This document shows positions 45,441 to 52,488 of a stretch of DNA of 64,000 bases, one piece after another. The translations under genes were made by a program, and so were the position numbers. Source of the DNA: Bordetella pertussis 18323. GTDB taxonomy: Bacteria; Pseudomonadota; Gammaproteobacteria; Burkholderiales; Burkholderiaceae_B. Each line of letters starts with the position of its first letter. Within the stretch, counting starts at the first letter, position 1. The stretch is from positions 3,596,001 to 3,660,000 of the forward strand of contig NC_018518.1 in NCBI RefSeq assembly GCF_000306945.1. Reading direction: 5' to 3'. Under the pieces are notes generated by a model that was not told where the DNA came from, did not search any database, and saw nothing but the letters and a program-made list of their open reading frames with translations.

Positions 45441-46373
45441 ATGCTGCACATCGACGACGCAATGATCGAGGACGCGGTCACTCCGCAGGCCGCGCAGGAG
45501 GTGCTGCACGCCGCATTCCTGGACTTCGGCCGGGGCTCGGCCGCCATGCAGCGGCGCGTGCGCACCGAGGCCGGCGGCGTGAAGCTGTCGACCCTGGGCG
45601 CGGTGATTCCCGGCCAGGGCGTGGCCGGCGCCAAGGTGTACACCACGATCAAGGGGCAGTTCCAGTTCGTGATCCTGCTGTTTTCGGCCGCCGACGGCCG
45701 GCCGCTGGCGACGTGCGACGCAGGCACGCTGACGCGCAAGCGCACCGCGGCGTGCACGGTGCTGGCCGCCGGCGCGCTGGCCCGTCCGCGTTCCAGCGTG
45801 CTGGGGCTGTTCGGCGCCGGCACCCAGGGCGCCGAGCATGCGGCGCAGCTGAGCGCGCGCTTTGCCCTGGAGGCCATCCTGGTCCATGACCCGTATGCGT
45901 CGCCCGAGATCCTGGAGCGCATCGGCCGGCGCTGCGGCGTCCCGGCGCGCATGGCCGCGCCCGCCGACATTGCCGCGCAGGCCGATATCGTGGTGACCGC
46001 AACGCGCTCGACCACGCCGCTGTTTGCCGGGCAGGCATTGCGCGCGGGCGCGTTCGTGGGGGCGATCGGGTCCAGCCTGCCGCATACGCGGGAACTGGAC
46101 GACGAGGCCTTGCGCCGCGCGCGGGCGGTCGTGGTGGAGTGGCGCGAGCAGACGCTGTCCGAAGCGGGCGACCTGGTGCTGGCCGCGCCGGATACCGGCC
46201 TGGACGCCAAAGTGGTCGAACTGGCCGATGTGCTGGCCGGGCGGGCGGCGGCGCGCCAGGCGGATGAAGATATCGTGATCTACAAGTCGGTGGGCGTGGG
46301 GCTGGAGGACGTGGCCCTGGCCGGGTACGCCTACCGCCGCCTGGCCGCCCAGCGCGGCTGGCCGGCGCCCTAG
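45441..46373 (+). CDS. Ornithine cyclodeaminase/mu-crystallin family protein
   Basis: A 310-residue NAD(P)-binding protein. The first domain has LDFGRGSAAMQRRVRTEAGG and LGAVIPGQGVAGAKVYTTIK; the Rossmann motif is VLGLFGAGTQGAEHAAQLSA. Family members include ornithine cyclodeaminase, alanine dehydrogenase and delta1-pyrroline-2-carboxylate reductase. GGGAG precedes the ATG. The TAG stop is the CTAG target of IS481 copy 3. It closes the ferredoxin operon, so an imine- or amine-related oxidation is possible. Confidence 0.88.
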   Translation: MLHIDDAMIEDAVTPQAAQEVLHAAFLDFGRGSAAMQRRVRTEAGGVKLSTLGAVIPGQGVAGAKVYTTIKGQFQFVILLFSAADGRPLATCDAGTLTRKRTAACTVLAAGALARPRSSVLGLFGAGTQGAEHAAQLSARFALEAILVHDPYASPEILERIGRRCGVPARMAAPADIAAQADIVVTATRSTTPLFAGQALRAGAFVGAIGSSLPHTRELDDEALRRARAVVVEWREQTLSEAGDLVLAAPDTGLDAKVVELADVLAGRAAARQADEDIVIYKSVGVGLEDVALAGYAYRRLAAQRGWPAP

Positions 46374-47320
46374 CTGTGAACTGTCAATAGGTTGTATTCG
46401 TCCAGGTTGAGTCTGGAGATGGGTACAGCGCGCCCGATGCCTTGGTGGGGTCGCTGCCAGTTGTAGTGGTGTAGCCAGGATTTCATGGCATCGGCTCGGT
46501 GTTGGGAGTTCTGGTAGGTGTGAGCGTAAGCCCACTCACGCAAGGCCGACTGGATGAAGCGTTCGGCCTTGCCATTGGTCTGTGGGCGGTAAGGTCGGGT
46601 AAAGCGGTGCTTGATGCCCAGCTCATGGCACAGCGCGGCGAAGGCGCGGCTGCGAAAGGCCGAGCCATTGTCGGTGAGCAAGCGCTGGATGGTCACGCCC
46701 AGGCGCTGGTAGTAGGCCACTGCGTCCTTGAGGAACTGGACGGCGCTGGGGAAGCGCTCGTCGGGGTGGATGTCGGTGAAGGCCACGCGGGCGTGGTCAT
46801 CGATGGCCACGAAGACGAAGTCCCAGCCGGCCCCCTCAACGGTATCGCGTCGGTTGCCCGTGACCCGGTGGCCAGGGCGCTGGATACGTCCCAGCTTCTT
46901 GATGTCGATGTGCAGCAGATCGCCGGGGGCCTGATGCTCGTAGCGCACCACCGGCTCGGCCGGCTCCAGGTCGGCCAGGTGCGACAGACCGGCGCGGGCC
47001 AGGACGCGGCTGACGGTGCTGGCTGACACGCCCAGCGCCTGGGCGATGCGCGCTTGGGTCAGCCGCTTGCGGCGCAGCTCCACGATAGCCAGCGCCTTGG
47101 CCGGCGCAATCGCTCGGGGCGAGACCGTCGGGCGCGAGGACGCATCGGCCAAGCCCGCCTGGCCCTGAGCCAGGAAGCGGCCCAGCCATTTGCGCACAGT
47201 CGGCGCGGTGACCCCATAGGCGCGGGCCGCTTCAGGCACACAAACTTGATGGGCGATCAATTGCTGGACCATTTCGAGTCGACGTAGGAAGGTCAATCGG
47301 GCATGCTTATGGGTGTTCAT
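46370..47320 (-). CDS. IS481 transposase (copy 3)
   Basis: Intact 316-residue IS481 transposase with one substitution, His to Gln, near residue 292 in YNWQRPHQG. The last codon and stop (AGC TAG) lie in the flanking target sequence. Confidence 0.95.
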   Translation of the reverse strand: MNTHKHARLTFLRRLEMVQQLIAHQVCVPEAARAYGVTAPTVRKWLGRFLAQGQAGLADASSRPTVSPRAIAPAKALAIVELRRKRLTQARIAQALGVSASTVSRVLARAGLSHLADLEPAEPVVRYEHQAPGDLLHIDIKKLGRIQRPGHRVTGNRRDTVEGAGWDFVFVAIDDHARVAFTDIHPDERFPSAVQFLKDAVAYYQRLGVTIQRLLTDNGSAFRSRAFAALCHELGIKHRFTRPYRPQTNGKAERFIQSALREWAYAHTYQNSQHRADAMKSWLHHYNWQRPHQGIGRAVPISRLNLDEYNLLTVHS

Positions 47321-47417
47321 CCGGCCGGGCTCCTTGAGTGAACTGGGGGATCGGCGATTTCCAGTTTCTCAAATCCGGTTCGGATGAACCATGCATACAA
47401 CCTATTGAATCTTCACA
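46375..47417 (-). mobile_element. IS481: IS481, copy 3
   Basis: A complete 1,043-bp IS481 with flanking 6-mers CCTAGC (46369-46374) and CCTAGG (47418-47423), which do not match. The right flank enters the interior of a second transposase gene whose beginning is absent. It carries one amino acid change (YNWQRPHQ instead of YNWHRPHQ) and a distinct sequence near its right end (GGGGGATCGGCG). Confidence 0.97.
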
Positions 47418-48339
47418 CCTAGGTCGAGCCCTTCTTGTTAACAGGGTGATGCAACAGAACTGGACGATGAGGCAGGCCAGCCAGGCGGCAGGGGTGAGCC
47501 TGCGCACCGGTTACAAGTGGCTTGCCCGCTTCCGAAGCGAAGGTCTGGACGGCCTGCTTGACCGCAGTTCTCGCCCGCACCGCAGCCCGAAGGCCTGTGC
47601 GCCCGAGCAGGTTGAGCACTTCGCCCAGCAGCGCCGCCAGCGTCTGCCGCTGTGGCGCATCGCGCGTGAAGCCGGCCGCAGCCTGGCCACCGTGGCGCGG
47701 TATATGGAACGCATCGGCCTGAGTCGACTCGCCTCGTTGGAGCCGCCGGCGCCGGTGCGCCGCTATGAACGCGCCAGCCCAGGCGAGCTGCTGCACATCG
47801 ACACCAAGCGGCTGGGCCGCATCCGGGGCGTGGGCCATCGCATCACCGGCGATCGGGCCCAGAACCGCAACCGCGGCATTGGCTGGGACGCTGTGCACCT
47901 GGCCATCGATGACTTCTCGCGCGTGTCCTTTGCTCGCATCCTCGACGATGAAGGCGGCGATCAGTGCGCTGAGTTCCTGCGCCAAGCCACCGCCTACTAC
48001 GCCAGTCTGGGCGTGCGCATCGACCGCGTGATGACCGACAACGGCAGCGGCTACGTCTCCAGGACCTTTCGGGCGGTGTGCGTGGAGCTGGGAATCCGTC
48101 ACATCCGCACCCGCCCCTACACCCCCAAGACCAACGGCAAGGCCGAGCGCCTCGTGCAGACCTGCTTACGGGAGTGGGCATACGCCAGGCCCTACACGAG
48201 CTCAGCCGAACGACAGGCTGCCTTGCAGCCCTTCATTGACCGCTACAACTGGCATCGACCCCACCAAGGCATCGGGCGCGCTGTACCCATCTCCAGACTC
48301 AACCTGGACGAATACAACCTATTGACAGTTCACATCTAG
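47418..48339 (+). pseudogene. IS1002-like transposase, 5-prime truncated
   Basis: The transposase frame begins at the IS481 junction (LGRALLVNRVMQQNWTMRQA) and runs to NLLTVHI. It has HTH regions AGVSLRTGYKWLARFRSEGL and a DDE core with HIDTKRLGR, TDNGSGYVSRTF and NGKAERLVQ. About 12-14 N-terminal residues are lost. The frame stays open backwards into IS481 to an ATG at 47338, so a fusion protein of 333 residues is possible. The TAG stop is again in the target bases. Confidence 0.82.
47424..48334 (+). mobile_element. IS1002-like element, truncated at its left end
   Basis: About 911 bp of a second IS481-family element, joined to IS481 copy 3. Relative to a full element of roughly 1,040 bp, the left terminal repeat and the first dozen or so transposase codons are missing. 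From about 48243 to 48334 it is identical to the end of IS481, while the rest is clearly divergent. The right end TTCACA is followed by TCTAGC. IS1002 is the likely identity, but IS1663 or another relative could not be excluded without comparison. Confidence 0.75.
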
Positions 48340-48340
48340 C

Positions 48341-48495
48341 CAGACCATCTCCTTGCCCAATTCCGGGCTGAACGCGCTTACCTGGTAATGAAAGTCAGCG
48401 TCGCACAACGACAGAAAATCTTCGTATAACTCTTCGTCCAGCTTTTCCGATAGCAGATAGAGAAAATCACCAATCTCTTCGCGATAATCGCTCAT
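48341..48495 (-). pseudogene. Dioxygenase small (beta) subunit, truncated by IS
   Basis: A 51-codon fragment, MSDYREEIGDFLYLLSEKLD then EELYEDFLSLCDADFHYQVS and SPELGKEMVW, that resembles the start of the beta subunit (SnoaL-like) of ring-hydroxylating dioxygenases. It is cut at the CTAG where the IS1002-like element ends. It lies 57 bases after the alpha subunit gene on the same strand, the usual order. The rest of the gene is absent from this side. The family call is moderate because the fragment is short. Confidence 0.6.
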
Positions 48496-49706
48496 TAATC
48501 ACAACCCCAGATCGTTAAAATTTACGGAAACTTATAAAGGAAAATAGACGAATCAACCCAAGGGATTGCTGGCTGGCTTGCCCATCATGCGTCCCCAGAC
48601 TCGATAATAGGCGCGCATGATTTCATCGTCCTGGGCCTTGAGCCCTTCATGCCGAGCGAATAATCCCCACTTGGATGCTTCGCGGCGATGCGTTTCCGAA
48701 ACGGTTTCAACGAAAATGACGTCTTCGGCCAGATTTCTTCCTAATGGGCCCCATATTTCGTTGTGATGCTTGACTCGCACCTTGCGATCTTGCTCTGACT
48801 CACCGAGAATTCCCAAACCGCGCTGCTCAAGCAAGGTGATACCTGGCGCAATTGGCGTGCTTGTATCTATACGGATCGCTGTCGCCCGCACCAGAATGGT
48901 TGTGTTGGGGAAGAGATCAACCATACGCAATTCGCCGGGCCCCAAGCCAGGTAAAAGATGACCGCTTCGAGTTTCCCAACCCTTGTAGTTGTCATACGAA
49001 ACCTCCATGGGATCCAGTGTTCCGTGACCGTTCTCGTGGATGCACCAGGTACGGTTGTGATAGCCATCGGCAGCGATAGCAGTGGATCTGTTCACGATGT
49101 GCCCCCATTCGTGATATAGCTCCATGTTCGTTTCATGCCATTGCTTCCAATTGGCGTTCATCGTGACCTGGTGATGATGGAAGACCTCCAGGGGCTTGGT
49201 TGTCATCACCTCTTCCAAGCAATCCATGACATTTCCAACGTGCTGATCAAAATCGTCAGCATCGTCATCTAGATTAATAAAGAGCATGCCAAATTTGTTA
49301 TGGCATCGGATCCGGCGAAGCCCTTGCTCGCCCTTACAAACACCCGACTGGGCATAACCGTCTTCGCGCGTAATCTCAATGCATCGCCCCTTATCGTCAA
49401 ATGTCCACAGATGAAAGAAGCAAGCCAGATTCTTCGCATTACCGCGAACATCCGTGACCAGCTTGGATCCTCGATGCGGACAGGCGTTAACAAAGGCACG
49501 TACGCTGCCATCCTCACCCCGGATAACGAAGACGGGAATGCCCGCGTGATTCAATGCTCGATAGTCGCCGAGATTAGGAATTTCGCTTTCATGACATGCA
49601 AATTTCCAGGTCTTTGCGAAAATATTCTTCAACTCGTCGTCAAATATCTGCTGCGACGTGTAGATGTCGACATCAACATAATGGTCATCGGGGAGGTCCG
49701 GGCGAG

Positions 49707-50657
49707 CTAACTGTGAACTGTCAATAGGTTGTATTCGTCCAGGTTGAGTCTGGAGATGGGTACAGCGCGCCCGATGCCTTGGTGGGGTCGATGCCAGTTG
49801 TAGTGGTGTAGCCAGGATTTCATGGCATCGGCTCGGTGTTGGGAGTTCTGGTAGGTGTGAGCGTAAGCCCACTCACGCAAGGCCGACTGGATGAAGCGTT
49901 CGGCCTTGCCATTGGTCTGTGGGCGGTAAGGTCGGGTAAAGCGGTGCTTGATGCCCAGCTCATGGCACAGCGCGGCGAAGGCGCGGCTGCGAAAGGCCGA
50001 GCCATTGTCGGTGAGCAAGCGCTGGATGGTCACGCCCAGGCGCTGGTAGTAGGCCACTGCGTCCTTGAGGAACTGGACGGCGCTGGGGAAGCGCTCGTCG
50101 GGGTGGATGTCGGTGAAGGCCACGCGGGCGTGGTCATCGATGGCCACGAAGACGAAGTCCCAGCCGGCCCCCTCAACGGTATCGCGTCGGTTGCCCGTGA
50201 CCCGGTGGCCAGGGCGCTGGATACGTCCCAGCTTCTTGATGTCGATGTGCAGCAGATCGCCGGGGGCCTGATGCTCGTAGCGCACCACCGGCTCGGCCGG
50301 CTCCAGGTCGGCCAGGTGCGACAGACCGGCGCGGGCCAGGACGCGGCTGACGGTGCTGGCTGACACGCCCAGCGCCTGGGCGATGCGCGCTTGGGTCAGC
50401 CGCTTGCGGCGCAGCTCCACGATAGCCAGCGCCTTGGCCGGCGCAATCGCTCGGGGCGAGACCGTCGGGCGCGAGGACGCATCGGCCAAGCCCGCCTGGC
50501 CCTGAGCCAGGAAGCGGCCCAGCCATTTGCGCACAGTCGGCGCGGTGACCCCATAGGCGCGGGCCGCTTCAGACACACAAACTTGATGGGCGATCAATTG
50601 CTGGACCATTTCGAGTCGACGTAGGAAGGTCAATCGGGCATGCTTATGGGTGTTCAT
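49707..50657 (-). CDS. IS481 transposase (copy 4)
   Basis: Intact 316-residue IS481 transposase with Ser in HQVCVSEAARAYG where other copies have Pro. The final codon and stop read AGT TAG and lie in the duplicated target GTTAGC. Confidence 0.95.
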   Translation of the reverse strand: MNTHKHARLTFLRRLEMVQQLIAHQVCVSEAARAYGVTAPTVRKWLGRFLAQGQAGLADASSRPTVSPRAIAPAKALAIVELRRKRLTQARIAQALGVSASTVSRVLARAGLSHLADLEPAEPVVRYEHQAPGDLLHIDIKKLGRIQRPGHRVTGNRRDTVEGAGWDFVFVAIDDHARVAFTDIHPDERFPSAVQFLKDAVAYYQRLGVTIQRLLTDNGSAFRSRAFAALCHELGIKHRFTRPYRPQTNGKAERFIQSALREWAYAHTYQNSQHRADAMKSWLHHYNWHRPHQGIGRAVPISRLNLDEYNLLTVHS

Positions 50658-50754
50658 CCGGCCGGGCTCCTTGAGTGAACTGGGGGGGTGGCGATTTCCA
50701 GTTTCTCAAATCCGGTTCGGATGAACCATGCATACAACCTATTGAATCTTCACA
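49712..50754 (-). mobile_element. IS481: IS481, copy 4
   Basis: A complete 1,043-bp IS481 with matching 6-base duplications GCTAAC at 49706-49711 and 50755-50760. The target departs from CTAG (CTAA on this strand, TTAG on the other). It sits inside codons 9-10 of the Rieske alpha-subunit gene. One Pro-to-Ser change distinguishes its transposase. Confidence 0.98.
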
Positions 50755-50823
50755 GCTAACCATTGCTGGGAGGATCTGGACATTCTAAGTTTCCTTCAAA
50801 TAGGAGCGAATATTGATGAAATA

Positions 50824-51621
50824 TCAAAAGAGCCAGTCATGAAGCAGTTTCAGCGAACCGGAAACGGTCTGAATGCTTTTCACGCAGCGCAACATTTCTT
50901 CAATCAGGAATGCTTCACGACTCTCATTTAGCGATGCACTGTCTACCGTTAATGTGATGCAACCCACGGTTTTCCCGAGTACCACCACCGGATAGCCGAA
51001 AGCAGACACGCCCTCATAGCCCTCATTCTTGGAAACACAATAGTGTTGTCTCCGGATGGCCTGAATTTCCGCCACCATCTCTTCATACGTCGTAATGGTG
51101 GAAGGCGTGTGGGCCTGGTAAGGCTCATGGCCGATTAAATCGACCCAATTATTCTCAGGAACCGTGCTGAGCAGCAGTTTTCCAGATGCGGATCCGTGCG
51201 TTGGGCTTCTCAGCCACGTCTGGTAGTTAGGACTCAAAAGCCGTTGACCGATTACAAAATCCTGCACCAGCCGTTCGTATCCAATAAACAGCACAAACGC
51301 GGAAGTTTCCCCAGTTCGCTCACGCAGCTCTTCGATTGCCGATCGACACGCCAGCCGCACCAGGGTAATCGGGTGCTGGAAACTCAGTGATGCCAAGACT
51401 TGGGGGGCGGCCAAATAACGCTTACCTCGAGGCTCCCGTACAACCTGACCAAGCTTTGTCAGTGTCCCCAACAGTCAGTGCACGGTACTGGGTCCTAGCG
51501 CTAACTCGTGTGCGAGCTCTGCCAGGCTCATTGGACCTGGCGCATCCAATAAGACACGGATGATCAGGAGGCCTCGCTCCAGGGAGCCCACTGCACTTTC
51601 TTTCTCATTTTGTTCAGACAT
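50824..51621 (-). pseudogene. IclR-family regulator with in-frame stop
   Basis: Read from ATG 51621 the protein begins MSEQNEKESAVGSLERGLLI and has the HTH SLAELAHELALGPSTVH, then a TGA at 51477-51475 where Arg would be expected (a CGA to TGA change would do it), then LLGTLTKLGQVVREPRGKRY and a full effector domain to HDWLF. Ignoring the stop, 265 residues match the family length. The gene lies just upstream of the Rieske gene on the same strand and was probably its regulator. Re-initiation at TTG 51471 would give a protein without a DNA-binding domain. Confidence 0.9.
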
Positions 51622-51630
51622 TTTTTACAA

Positions 51631-51655
51631 TTCCGTATATCGGAATAAATATTCC
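51631..51655. promoter_or_regulatory. Palindromic operator candidate before the IclR gene
   Basis: TTCCGTATATCGGAA at 51631-51645 is a perfect inverted repeat with a five-base centre, overlapped by GGAATAAATATTCC at 51642-51655. It starts nine bases upstream of the IclR ATG. IclR proteins bind short inverted repeats of this size, so autoregulation is plausible. Confidence 0.5.
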
Positions 51656-51813
51656 AACATTAGAAAAAAGTATGCCAGTTTTAGCGATGGCAGTCACATC
51701 CGGGTTATCCCTGGATATGCAAAATCGCGATATTCGGCGGAATTTCGCCCTGAAAATCGGGCAGTTGAGGGCTAGGAGGGTTCAGGCGAAACGAGCCCAG
51801 AGAGGACATCGCC

Positions 51814-52148
51814 ATGAAACAGTCAACGTTCACGCAAGCGCGGATGGCGTTCGACACCACGGCGCCACTCGAGGAGGTCTGCCGCAAGATGGGCATGTTC
51901 GAAGCGGCGTTCTATGCGTGGCTGCATGAAGGCAACCGGATCGCAGTTCGTTATGCGTATGAGTGGCACGACGATGCGGGGAATTGGTTCCGGTCGTACG
52001 GGAACGAGAACTGGGAATTCGAGGCTAACGCCCTCATGCACCGTCGCTCGGCATGCATCAACGACATGCCTATCCAAGAATCGGAGCGGAAGTTCCACTG
52101 GCCGCTTGGTCGTGGACCCGACGGCCATCCCGGACTATCTGACCTCGG
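51814..52148 (+). pseudogene. Chimeric remnant: IS3 OrfA start fused to DUF1348 end
   Basis: The frame begins [13 protein letters not shown] then [17 protein letters not shown], a shortened form of an IS3-family OrfA N-terminus. After LHE it changes to [34 protein letters not shown] and [20 protein letters not shown], the C-terminal half of a DUF1348 (NTF2/SnoaL-like) protein. The N-terminal half of DUF1348 and the rest of the transposase are missing. The frame runs on to 52329 without recognisable sequence. It looks like the scar of an old IS event, not a working gene. Confidence 0.72.
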
Positions 52149-52317
52149 TCTGCAGGGAAAAACTTCGGGCTGCAGCGCGGTGAGTTCACCGAGGCGCCCA
52201 CGCTCGCCAGCGGCACACATGGCCCACGATTCACCGACCCAACCAAAGTGGGCGGTCCGCTTTCGGATCACACTTGGACTTACATCTCAAAGTGACAAGA
52301 TGGATGTGAGCCGTAAT

Positions 52318-52391
52318 TGGAGCGGGTGATGGGAATCGAACCCACGCTTGAGGCTTGGGAAGCCGCCGTTCTACCATTGAACTACACCCGC
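52318..52391 (-). tRNA. glyT-CCC: tRNA-Gly, anticodon CCC
   Basis: Read on the minus strand, GCGGGTGTAGTTCAATGGTA begins the acceptor stem and D-arm, the anticodon loop is TTCCCAA (anticodon CCC), and GGGTTCGATTCCCA forms the T-arm. The 3-prime side CACCCGC pairs with the 5-prime GCGGGTG, and TCCA encodes the CCA end. It is 74 bases long and very like E. coli tRNA-Gly(CCC). It reads GGG codons. The gene borders the chimeric remnant. Confidence 0.95.
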
Positions 52392-52432
52392 TCTGGATGC
52401 CGCCGGCCCGCAAGGGGCCGGGGAAGTTGCGC

Positions 52433-52438
52433 ATTATA
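52433..52438 (-). promoter_or_regulatory. Possible -10 box of the tRNA-Gly promoter
   Basis: On the minus strand TATAAT lies 41 bases before the tRNA 5-prime end, inside otherwise GC-rich DNA. No clear -35 hexamer is present at the usual spacing. Confidence 0.45.
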
Positions 52439-52488
52439 GCGCCCAGCGGCGCCGCGCGCACGCGCGGCGGGCGGGCGATCGCGCAGCC

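Larger units (their letters stand above)
48553..50783 (-). pseudogene. Rieske dioxygenase alpha subunit, split by IS481
   Basis: The gene starts at ATG 50783 (MSRSSQQWLA), is interrupted by IS481 copy 4, and resumes at 49705 (RPDLPDDHYVDVDIYTSQQ). Removing the element and one 6-base duplicate gives a continuous 393-residue protein. The Rieske ligands are CPHRG and CFFHLW, 17 residues between; iron-site His are in ELYHEWGH. Such proteins add O2 to aromatic rings with a ferredoxin and reductase. The ATG follows AAGGAAA. Base composition looks lower in GC than the flanks, a sign of acquisition. A 55-residue IS-derived start (from inside IS481 at 49872) is fused in frame to the remnant. Confidence 0.92.

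Noticed and set aside
9194..50754. IS481 copies 1-3-4 as ends of composite transposons
   Set aside because: The DNA between copies is ordinary chromosomal genes, and three copies carry their own target duplicates, so single insertions explain them better.
52402..52420. GC hairpin between tRNA-Gly and the deleted Bug gene as a terminator
   Set aside because: No T-run on either side; it may help end the Bug transcript but cannot be supported.
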